This document shows, piece after piece, positions 1 through 7,605 of a DNA stretch of 21,697 nt. This stretch comes from Chara braunii (Eukaryota > Streptophyta > Charophyceae > Charales > Characeae): NCBI GenBank assembly GCA_003427395.1, contig BFEA01000001.1, forward strand, positions 5,403,933 through 5,425,629, written 5' to 3'. A program made the position numbers and the translations under genes. The notes below the pieces were generated by a model. It searched no databases and was not told where the DNA came from. It saw only the letters and a list, made by a program, of their open reading frames with translations. Positions within the stretch are counted from its first letter, which is position 1. Every line of letters begins with the position of its first letter.

Positions 1-50
1 CAATGGCTGTCGGCACCAGCTAAAGGAAGAGTGCCATGCTGGCGCTTCGG

Positions 51-198
51 CAAAGCTTGCTGCGCAAGGGCAAATCGGCCTCAGCATAAAGACGCTCGGA
101 GGTAGTGGTGGTTCCAGAGGGAAAGCTTGGTGCGCAGGGCAAATCGCCCCCATCAAAAAGAGGCACGGAGGTAGTGGTGGTTTCAGTGGGGAAGCTGG
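51..198. repeat. 70-bp tandem repeat, about 2.1 copies
   Basis: Copy 1 (51-120) and copy 2 (121-189) share AAGCTTG, TGCGCA, GGGCAAATCG and CGGAGGTAGTGGTGGTT. A third partial copy (GAAGCTGG) follows at 190-198. The end of each unit carries GTAGTGGTGGTT, which is the complement of the core of the inverted termini at 310-337, so the two structures may share ancestry. No coding role is visible. Confidence 0.85.
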
Positions 199-309
199 CT
201 ACATGCTCTGCTCTTCGACTACCTTGCTAGAGCCCTGCTTTTTACAAACTCAGGCATTCCTTCCTTCCTTAACCCAGCTGGATAGGAGACTACTTCGTAG
301 ACCATAGAG

Positions 310-500
310 TTTTAAACCACCACTACATTTCCCGCTGTTGCGAAAACGGGAAAATATCCTCCTACTGAAAAATCGGAGGCCTGGCCCTACGACGCCCGTC
401 GTTAATAAATCTCATCAGCAGCCGTTGTTTCATTTAGGCCTCCTAAAGATTTGGGTGCCCGACCGCGGCCCACATCGGAAAAGGTAGTGGTAGTTTAAAC
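310..500. mobile_element. MITE-like element with 28-bp terminal inverted repeats
   Basis: The left end (310-337) reads TTTTAAACCACCACTAC and onward. The reverse complement of the right end (473-500) reads GTTTAAACTACCACTAC and onward. The two match at 23 of 28 positions. The interior has no ORF and contains a second short inverted pair, GGAGGCCT at 375-382 and AGGCCTCC at 436-443, so the whole 191 bp can fold back. Size and structure fit a non-autonomous DNA transposon. I see no clear target-site duplication, so the superfamily is not assigned. Confidence 0.5.
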
Positions 501-668
501 CGTTCTTTTTGCTTCCCCCCATAACAAGAGAAACCAAAGCAGAATCGCTCTTTGATCAACGCTGATGTGTGACGTGCCTGCGCTCCAGTCACTTGTACCC
601 GGAGGATTCGTAGTCTTATTGAATAGGACTCCACATAGTTGGGCACAAGGGCCCTGATTAGGTCTGAG

Positions 669-941
669 ATGTCTGATCAGGCACATTCACGCCTGAGTGC
701 ACCAGAGAGAGCTGCTGTCCAGCGCATTGCCTCACATGCCCTCAGACACAAACAGAGAGCAAGTCACTGCAGAAGGTGCAAACAAATCTTTAGACCTTGG
801 GAGAGAGGTGTATCGGCTGCAGGGATAACAAATGCAGAAACAGCAGAAAGCATGAGGCACACCGAAACCATTCTGTTTGCCTTTTGCGGTGCGGTTGTTT
901 CTTTTCTATCCCTCTTATGTCTTTTTCTTTATAAAAAATAA
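669..941 (+). CDS. Doubtful small ORF with C-terminal hydrophobic segment
   Basis: From the ATG at 669 the frame encodes about 90 residues. It has a CRRC motif in the middle and ends with a hydrophobic stretch (TILFAFCGAVVSFLSLLCLF) followed by LYKK, which would resemble a tail anchor. The frame crosses the left edge of the retroposon-like insertion (743) and its stop lies inside the A-rich tail, so the hydrophobic end comes from pyrimidine-rich sequence just before that tail. I recognise no family. It is listed only because the frame is open and the end looks membrane-like; it is most likely fortuitous. Confidence 0.12.
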   Translation: MSDQAHSRLSAPERAAVQRIASHALRHKQRASHCRRCKQIFRPWERGVSAAGITNAETAESMRHTETILFAFCGAVVSFLSLLCLFLYKK

Positions 942-948
942 AAAAAAT
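743..948 (+). mobile_element. Retroposon-like insertion with A-rich tail and flanking direct repeats
   Basis: The segment ends in an A-rich run (about 929-948, including ATAAAAAATAAAAAAAA). It is flanked by CCTCACATGCCCT (730-742) and CCTCACAAGCCCT (949-961), which match at 12 of 13 positions. An A-tail next to a direct repeat of this size is the footprint of target-primed reverse transcription. No Pol III A or B box and no known SINE body were recognised, so it could be a processed-transcript fragment or an unknown SINE. A small reading frame (669-941) crosses its left boundary and is probably not a gene. Confidence 0.4.
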
Positions 949-961
949 CCTCACAAGCCCT

Positions 962-1388
962 TCTATTCTAGGGGGCATCAGTCCGGTTGCCTATCACCTG
1001 AGCGGTAGAAGAAGAAAGAACCTAACCCTTGTAGCTCTAGGCCTCTATCAAGTGCTGTTAGATGCACCACTCCCCTCAAACCTCATTCTGCCCTGAGGCT
1101 CCTCTGTTACCCGGGAAACACCAATACGGTACCCTGTCACATTGCAGGGGCGGGGCCTTTGGGGGAAGGGTGCAGGGGGGTGGTACAGCTAATAGTCGCC
1201 AGGTCCACATACTCGTTCTGTCGACGCACTCGTCCTGCCCCATCCCGATATACACACATTTTGTCTCATACCCATATGCACGGCACTTGTTTCTTGCCCT
1301 TACCTGTATCAACGAAGTTATCCTACAATGACTCACTGTGCGTCCTACCCTCACCCATTTCCTCAGCCCATACTCAGCTCTCATGGTT
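962..1388. other. Gene-free stretch containing a G-quadruplex motif
   Basis: No recognisable gene. At 1147-1180 the plus strand has five G-runs (GGGG, GGGG, GGGGG, GGG, GGGGGG) separated by loops of 1 to 5 bases, a good intramolecular G-quadruplex candidate. The overlapping open frames on both strands here are low-quality and unlike any family I know. Confidence 0.6.
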
Positions 1389-1523
1389 TCTCTTTTATAT
1401 CGTTCAGCTTTCCCTTTACCGCACCTCTCAGGTACAAGGCGCCAGGCAACTCCTGCTGAACTTTGCCTGCCGCCTTGTACCTGAGCGATGCCGTAAAGGG
1501 AGAGCTGAAAGAAATAAAAGAGA
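1389..1523. repeat. 61-bp inverted repeat (foldback) with 13-nt loop
   Basis: Arm 1 (1389-1449) and the reverse complement of arm 2 (1463-1523) match at 54 of 61 positions, with 1450-1462 as the loop. The right arm runs into the retrotransposon-like frame downstream, so the left arm looks like an inverted partial copy of element sequence. As RNA it would form a long, nearly unbranched hairpin of the size of a plant small-RNA precursor. Neither transcription nor processing can be judged from the sequence. Confidence 0.9.
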
Positions 1524-2152
1524 AATCGGCTTACCTCAGCCGATGGACTCAGCGGAAGTGGAACGAGCAGTGCGCTCTTTCAACAGCTCTGTCAGACCAG
1601 AAACAGGTGGGGCTGTCCGTCCAGACATCCGTTGAAGCTGGAACGATACAGAGAAGATTAGCATGGGCCCTGCCCAAGGATGACATGCATAAATTGAGAA
1701 ATGGTCCGTACAAGAAAAAAAAAACAAAAACAAAAAAGGCGCGGCTGCTGTGGCAAATTTGCCACCTGGCAATCCCAACAGCGCAATGGTTAGCCACCAA
1801 GAGTCAACACAAGGATCAGCGGGATGTGGCCAGGTGGAGACGACTGCTCACCTGTTTGTGCAATGCCCAGAACTTCAGGCTTTTTGGACACGCTGGACAG
1901 GAAGTCACAGAAAAGACGCCCTTGGATGTCACTGAGGTGGATGACACAGTCATCCTGCTGGGAATGCTAATGAAGGTCGAAAGGCCAGCCTTCGGAGACC
2001 AGCTGTCTGCAGAGATGATTCGAGCGGCGGTGATGTGGGCTCTAGTATGGACATTGCGAAATGACCCCGCCAGACAACGAGCAACGCCGCCACTGCAGGC
2101 ATATCAGGAAAGATTGATGGCGAACTTAAGGATATCCCTGGACGCAAAATAG
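1463..2152 (+). pseudogene. Decayed non-LTR retrotransposon (LINE) 3' coding remnant
   Basis: Reading frames here resemble the C-terminal part of a LINE reverse-transcriptase ORF. At about 1826-1890 one frame gives CGQVETTAHLFVQCPELQAFW, close to the zf-RVT zinc-binding motif (C-x-x, then ET-x-HLF-x-x-C, then W) after LINE reverse transcriptases. The flanking parts fit better in another frame: LLWQICHLAIPTAQWLA before it and QAYQERLMANL near the stop at 2150. The coding sense therefore moves between frames, which indicates indels. A U6-derived sequence with an A-rich tail interrupts the remnant at 1615-1737. That one frame stays open across the whole stretch is coincidental. The catalytic reverse-transcriptase core and endonuclease are absent, so this is a dead fragment. 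Confidence 0.65.
1615..1737 (+). pseudogene. U6 snRNA retropseudogene with A-rich tail
   Basis: Positions 1640-1666 match the U6 core exactly (GGAACGATACAGAGAAGATTAGCATGG), including the ACAGAGA box at 1648-1654 that pairs with the 5' splice site and the AGC triad at 1660-1662. The 3' part ending GAGAAATGGTCC (1696-1707) is the plant form. The 5' stem-loop region is degenerate, and several C-to-T changes are present, for example GACATGCATAAATTG where plant U6 has GACACGCATAAATCG. No T-run terminator follows. Instead an A-rich tail runs to 1737. Flanks GGTGGGGCTG (1606-1615) and GGCGCGGCTG (1738-1747) match at 8 of 10 and may be the target-site duplication. I see no upstream TATA or USE, so it is not a functional U6 gene. 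Confidence 0.88.
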
Positions 2153-3993
2153 TTAGGATGGTTTCATAGGAGGTAGGTTAGATGCGGGAGGTGAGGAATA
2201 GGTGTAAAATAGTTCGACAATGACAAGTCATCTCCAGACGCGGAGGAAGGAACGAGTGGCATCCGGTAAAGATACATGCATCGGGTGCCATACATTACAG
2301 GAACGCTGCTGGACAAGTTTTGAGACGAGCCTGGGGATCACTGACTGACGTATTTACGCCTCTGATAAAGCGCAAAGACTGTCTAACAACGAACAGGCCA
2401 GACCGTCAAAACAAACGTTAGAAAACCAAAATGGCCAAGCACTCCCGCGAGATGTATGTGGAGAAACCAGCATGGAATCCTAATCAGCAGTTCCATGACC
2501 CACCGGACAGATGCTCCATACTGATGTTGCAGATCTGTGGAGCACGGGAACATCTCCAAGCCAAGCAGTCCCCGGGCCTGCCAAATGCTGGCATACGAAT
2601 CCGAAAAGCTGCAGTGACAGCTCCCACTCTGATGTACAGAAATGCCTCTGGCAATAGAAGTGAGCCATAAAATGTTAGTCACAAAAGATACCTGCCACTA
2701 AGTCGTTGAGAATCGAAGAGACATAGACTTACCTGAACTCAATACCTGCGAATATGAGTGACAGATTTAATCGAACCGATCTGGTGCCATCACAGACGGC
2801 AGAACCTTGCAGGCATACCGCTCAGCAACCAGAATGGCCTTGATTGCATAGCGCCCTCTGCTGGTCAAGCACTTCTAAAGCACATTGTGCGCTGACGACA
2901 GGTGAGTTATAGGAAGTCGCATTTCAGTTCACAGTATCGACTCTACAGAATAGAATACACGGAGGAGGACGCAATGCTCAAGACGAGGATAAGACACGAC
3001 TTGACATGAATCATTTTCTGTTCCAGTTTTCCGAAGAAACAAAACTGAATTGAAACTCTAACATCAGAAAGGCGAATATGGGAGCATACAGATCCAACTG
3101 CCTTGCCTACCCAGAAAACAGCCAAAGAACTTTGATTACATTGCATCACACAGTGTGATGAGGCCCTAGCATACTCAAGACGGGTCACACACGTTGTGAC
3201 AACTGACCAGTTCCTCACCTAGATCGCATACAAGTGGGAGCCTGGGCCAGCAAGCCCGCATCCGAATAAGAGGCAGCGGACTTTGGTATGCTGAGACAAA
3301 GCGATGTTTAGTGAGACTGAGCACAATGTTCAGCATTATACCCAATCATGTTTTTTTGGGTTCAACCTCACTTTCCCCAAGAAAGCACGGATCACCAGTT
3401 TGTAACTTTTTTTTTTCTTAATTGCACGAAACTGAAATTTGACTTTCATGGTATATATTGTCGAATGCAACTGCCTGGTAAACCATAGACAGAAAGGGTG
3501 ATGAGAACAACAAGCAAGGGGCTATGTATGTATGGATTGTGAATACCATAAGCCGGAGGTTATTCTCTCTCCCTCCCTGCGTTGAGGGCAGCAGACGAGG
3601 AAAAGAGTGAGAAAGAGACTGAGACAGCGGAACCAAGAGAGACAAACAGCGCGAAGTGTGTTCAGCGGACACTGCCTGTTTGAGAACCATAAAAGTGACC
3701 CTAAGAATTAAATTTCGATTTCGCGGAACTCGATATAAAAACATCTTAAATTTAGCTAAGCAGCAGCTCACCGAATTTTGCACAAAGAATAACATGCGCG
3801 ACAACTCTGAGTCATGCACAAGCATCAAACCAAGCTGCGTGTACTGAATTTCATTCACCTCTTCCAGTTTTATTTGATATTTCTTTAAGATCCCTTTCAT
3901 CCCCGTGTGAAGGCCAAAGCTCGTTCACTCAGGAATATGTGTTCAGATCTTTTATCAGCATGCTTTAGAGGGTTAGGTAGATTGCGTTCAGGC
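2153..3993. other. Gene-free intergenic sequence
   Basis: Nothing recognisable as a gene. AAAATAGTT recurs at the end of the retrotransposon frame and about 60 bp later, perhaps within its 3' UTR. A perfect short palindrome, CATCACAC-A-GTGTGATG, lies at 3144-3160. A 160-codon minus-strand frame (3418-3900) has no recognisable domain and poor coding character. Confidence 0.5.
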
Positions 3994-4087
3994 TACTTTG
4001 TCTCTCGCCCTGATCTTTTTTTTTGTTTGTTTGGGGATCAGATATTAAACTTATCAGAACAGATACTTTTGTCTCTCGCCCTGATCT
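3994..4087 (-). mobile_element. Tiny 5'-truncated retroinsertion or 70-bp duplication
   Basis: GTCTCTCGCCCTGATCT, preceded by TACTTT or TACTTTT, occurs at 3994-4016 and 4064-4087, giving 22-23 bp direct repeats that differ by one T. The 47 bp between them begin with TTTTTTTTGTTTGTTTGG, which is an A-rich tail when read on the minus strand. The layout of direct repeat, tail, short body and direct repeat fits a severely 5'-truncated LINE-type insertion. A simple tandem duplication is the alternative. Confidence 0.4.
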
Positions 4088-4649
4088 AAGCATGCGATTT
4101 CCACAGATTTTCCTTCCTTTCAGCTGGCTGCTCACGGGTCATGAAAATGTGCTAGTCAGACCTACTAGAACAGAGGCTCCCATGTCCCAAGGTTACTTTT
4201 TATCAGAATGCTTTACAGGGTTTGGGAATCTGTTCAATTTCAGATAGGTGATCGAAGGCTCTCGTTGTTCTATTCTCTTTTGAAGGAACCGAAAATATGC
4301 TTGCCATTGTCCCAAATCCTAGCTGAGGGCCCAAGAAAATTCAGGGGGGAGGCGGTACCGGAGGGCCATACCGCGCTTGGGAACACGCGGCTGTATCAAA
4401 CATTCGAGTACCGATTCCACCGGCGACGGATTTTGCTGGTAATGCAGCAAAAGGGGGGTGGGGGGGGATTGTGTGCCCACTTTTTTTTTCCCCAGGGAGC
4501 CGCCGCATAGCCTTGCACCGCGCCCGGGGAAGACTGGAATATTACCGGGCTGCACAAAACGGTGCGGGCGGCGTCCAGGGGAAGGGGCGATAGGAGTGCC
4601 GCGGATGGGGGCCAATGTGACCGATGCTCGAATTCAACTTCCGAGTAGG
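4088..4649. other. Gene-free stretch with diverged direct repeat and G-run
   Basis: TTTTATCAGAATGCTTTACA (from about 4198) repeats, diverged, a segment near 3950 (TTTTATCAGCATGCTTTAGA), about 247 bp away. At 4454-4468 there is GGGGGGTGGGGGGGG followed by a T/C run at 4480-4495. No gene was recognised. Confidence 0.5.
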
Positions 4650-5340
4650 CAGGAGGGCAAGTACGAAGAACATGACCAGGATGAGAGGCGGGAGGAGGGG
4701 AGGGAGACAAAGAGGAAGCAGCAGGAGTTGCAGGATGGACAGGAGGAGGAGGGACGACATAACGAGCGGGGGCAGAAGGATGGGGAAGGACAAGGAGGGG
4801 GAGGACAACAAACACGAATAGGAGAGAGGCGTGGAGGAGAAGGAGCACTGTGTGAGCATGGACGTCATAACTAGCGGGAGCAGGAGGATGGCGAAGGATG
4901 GGGAGGAGGAGGATGAACATGAATAGGAGTAGGGGGTGGGGGAGGGCGAGCACGATGAGGAGGGAGGGGGAGAGAATGCAGCACAGGTGGGAGGGGGAAC
5001 TGGAGGAGGGACAACATAGCAACCAGGAGCAGGACAATGCGGACGGACTAGGAAGGGGAGGACAACGAACATGAAGAGGAAGAGAGGCAGAAGGAGGACG
5101 AGGAGCTTGTGAGGAGGCAGAGGAGGGGTGGCATAGCGAGCGGGAGCAAGAGGAAGGATGAGGAGGGGGAGGACGACGAAAACGAAAAGGAGGAGAAGCG
5201 GGAGAAGGAGAAAGAGTGCAGTGAGAGGGGAGAGGACGCAGCAAGGAGTGGGAGGAGGGACTGGAGGAGGAGGGACGACATAACCAGCGGGAGTGGTAGG
5301 ATGGGGAAGGGTGAAGGGGGTGAGGACAACGAACACAAAC
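4650..5340. repeat. Polypurine/polypyrimidine minisatellite
   Basis: About 690 bp are almost wholly G and A on the plus strand (GGAGGA and GAAGGA motifs). A degenerate higher-order unit is visible: GACGACATAACGAGCGGG and its variants recur near 4753, 4861, 5010, 5128 and 5274, at spacings of about 107, 149, 118 and 146 bp, each followed by GGAAGG and GAGGACAACGAACA-like text. The long serine/proline/leucine-rich minus-strand frames across it (up to 423 codons) arise because polypyrimidine sequence lacks stop codons. They are not credible genes. Confidence 0.85.
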
Positions 5341-5530
5341 ACGGTCATGCTTTGTTTTAGGAGGTGTGTAGACCAAACATGACACCACGGACACACATGA
5401 TGATGACAAGGACAAGGATAACACCAGAAGAGGACGATGGTGGAGACGAAGGAGGGACGAGGATGGCAGAGGGGGATGAGGGAGGCCAACGATGGAGGGA
5501 GCAGCTGGCAGACAGGCCGGCGAGCGGGGA

Positions 5531-5601
5531 GTTGTGGAATGTTTTTTTTTCAATGCACGACTTTCGCAACGTTCTAGAAACAGTTCCGGTGTTGTGGAAT
5601 G
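5531..5601 (-). mobile_element. Second tiny retroinsertion-like structure or 60-bp duplication
   Basis: GTTGTGGAATG occurs at 5531-5541 and 5591-5601. Between them lie 49 bp that begin with nine Ts, i.e. an A-tail on the minus strand, followed by a unique body. This is the same layout as 3994-4087. The second copy is itself followed by CTTTCTTTTTCC, so slippage duplication of a T-rich unit is also possible. Confidence 0.35.
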
Positions 5602-7226
5602 CTTTCTTTTTCCATTTTTTCCTGCCATTTTCTCAACGGCTTGCAGGGAGCGATCCAATTGGTCCACTACTCAGCGGCTGGAGAAAATGATATGGAATCT
5701 TCAGCTGGAACACGGAAAGGTACACTGCTATGTTTTCTTGTCTTTTGCGCAGAGAGAGATAGAGCACCCCGCCGCTGTGCCACCTGCGAGCAAAGCCGCT
5801 TGTAAAATGAAAAGAAAAACTAGTCACATCCTTTTCCTTTGCACTGCTTTTACTATCTTTTCCCCTTTTCTGTAAACCATTTGCATCTGCTATTTGCATC
5901 TGCTTCGACATATGCTAAGGCTTTTTCTCCCCTAGTTTTAATGTTCTGTCCCTTCACTCCCCACAATCTCCTGCTTCCCGACAAACCTCACTGCCCAGTA
6001 GGACTACACACTTCCCTAACAGCTCAGGCCCCTTCCCTGCAAACATGCACAGCAAGTTCATGAGCAGGTCAGAATTGGCCTTGTGGCATCTTGCCCTCTT
6101 TGGGCCTCATTGCAGTACACAGAGCCCCCCAAAAGCCAAATTGACCTGCCGGTCATTTTGCTGTCAAATGTTCTTCATGTGCGAAATGCAACCTGTAATC
6201 ACGGCTCGACTTAGGAAGAAGAAGACCATCACTGCTTTACAGGGCAAGAATATTAAACATACCCCTGGATCGTAACCCAAACTTTGTGCTTCATTCTGAG
6301 CACGAGCGAGGAGCTCATACAGAGGATTAATCATCGGCGAGGTACAGCACAGTCACAACCAACCCGACCTCTGCCTCACAAGCTCCGCTCAAATCATCAG
6401 AGTCAAATGCCTAATCAAAATCCACCTACAGAACATGTCCTCAGAAGGCAACCCAAACTTTACGCTCCATCCCATGTGCAAACATAAGCTAAACACTAAC
6501 AGAAGATGAGCGATAGAATACAAAGACACAGATACCATCACGTCTATGCTGTTGGGCTAATGATCTATACAAGTCCCCTCTGGTTGACAAACGCCAACCC
6601 TATGGCAAAAGTTATGTAACATGGCCAGTTAGAACACACAAATTGGCCATCACCCCTTCGCAACCTGTGTAAGAATGATGTTACTCTCTTTGAGCCTTGC
6701 GGCACATATGCACAACACTACACTCATAACCAGACACCCACAGAAACTCTTCTCCAAGAGTAACCCTTTCTTCTGAAGTTTGGAACCATATGTCATGAGT
6801 CCTTCCCAGCTAGCCTATCAACTAAACGGGGAACCTGGAGATGAAACAAGGCGCCTCCAGAAGTGCGCAACACTTGCCTCCTGTAATCTCTTGTGGAAAC
6901 GATCGTCACGAGGCACAGAGAGCCTCCGGCAAATGGCTGCGAGGGCCTTCCATGAACTGCCGGTGTGAAGGGGTGACAAGCAGAGCACTCAGCCACAGTA
7001 CGAGGGCTATAAGGGCAGTAGCCAGGCAATCACAGTTCAACATCAACCCCACAGAGCCGACCGACCAGTCATCACTGTCAGCCAAGCAGGAAGCCTTCAC
7101 ACAAGTCTCAGCCTCGACAGCATACCGTTCACTCCAGGTCGACAGTGGCACACTTTAGTCTGGCTGGCAAGGACTGTCTCTCCACTGTTGCATTTCCACA
7201 CACACCAACCTGCTGAAGTAAGAACA
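5602..7226. other. Gene-free intergenic sequence
   Basis: No gene recognised on either strand. CAACCCAAACTTT-like text recurs near 6274 and 6449 as a weak direct repeat. All frames are short and lack family signatures. An unseen spliced gene cannot be excluded. Confidence 0.45.
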
Positions 7227-7360
7227 AATCTCCACAATGTCAAACCCCCAGATGTCTGCTGTCATATCACACCCATTGACAGTAAAAACAGAGAATCTCC
7301 AGAATGACTAACGCTCATGTCTGCTGTCATAACGCGCCCATTGAGAGATCCGTCACTACA
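7227..7360. repeat. 67-bp tandem duplication in the 3' flank of the GT61 gene
   Basis: Copies at 7227-7293 and 7294-7360 share AATCTCCA, ATGTCTGCTGTCATA, CGCCCATTGA or CACCCATTGA, and intervening text. The pair lies 245-380 bp beyond the stop of the minus-strand glycosyltransferase gene. A 7-bp inverted repeat with a 5-base loop (7361-7379, AGTCAAT and ATTGACT) borders it. Confidence 0.75.
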
Positions 7361-7605
7361 AGTCAATTACGTATTGACTGACGACATTAGCAACACCATG
7401 GAATGAAGTGTCGCCACGCACCATGCCATTAGCAACAGCTCTGCGCAGTGACTGCCCCTTGAGAGAGAGCTTTGAGACTCCACGTGTCCGGAAGCCTGTC
7501 GACCGCACATCCTCAAAAGCACGATGGACAAGGTTTTCCCATCCGTTGTCCTGAGATCAACCGCTTCAGTGGCCAGCTGCCAGCTGATGTTCATTCAATC
7601 AGGGT

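Noticed and set aside
1463-2152. A 229-codon open frame that could be called one intact protein.
   Set aside because: It runs through a foldback arm, a U6-derived sequence and its A-tail, and the LINE-like zinc motif is in another frame. The openness is coincidental.
2851-2864. Perfect match to the CTCF consensus on the minus strand (CCAGCAGAGGGCGC).
   Set aside because: The plant-type U6 points to a genome without CTCF, so this is most likely chance.
3418-3900. 160-codon minus-strand frame.
   Set aside because: No domain, no homology recognised, and composition like random sequence.
5571-5588. Heat-shock-element-like GTTCTAGAAACAGTTCC.
   Set aside because: The spacing of the third TTC is wrong for a canonical element and there is no gene nearby.
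4396-5667. Long minus-strand frames (423 and 315 codons), Ser/Pro/Leu-rich.
   Set aside because: They are open only because polypyrimidine minisatellite sequence lacks stop codons; several frames on both strands are open at once.
7481-7486. G-box CACGTG downstream of the GT61 gene.
   Set aside because: It is an isolated hexamer in a 3' flank with no supporting promoter context.
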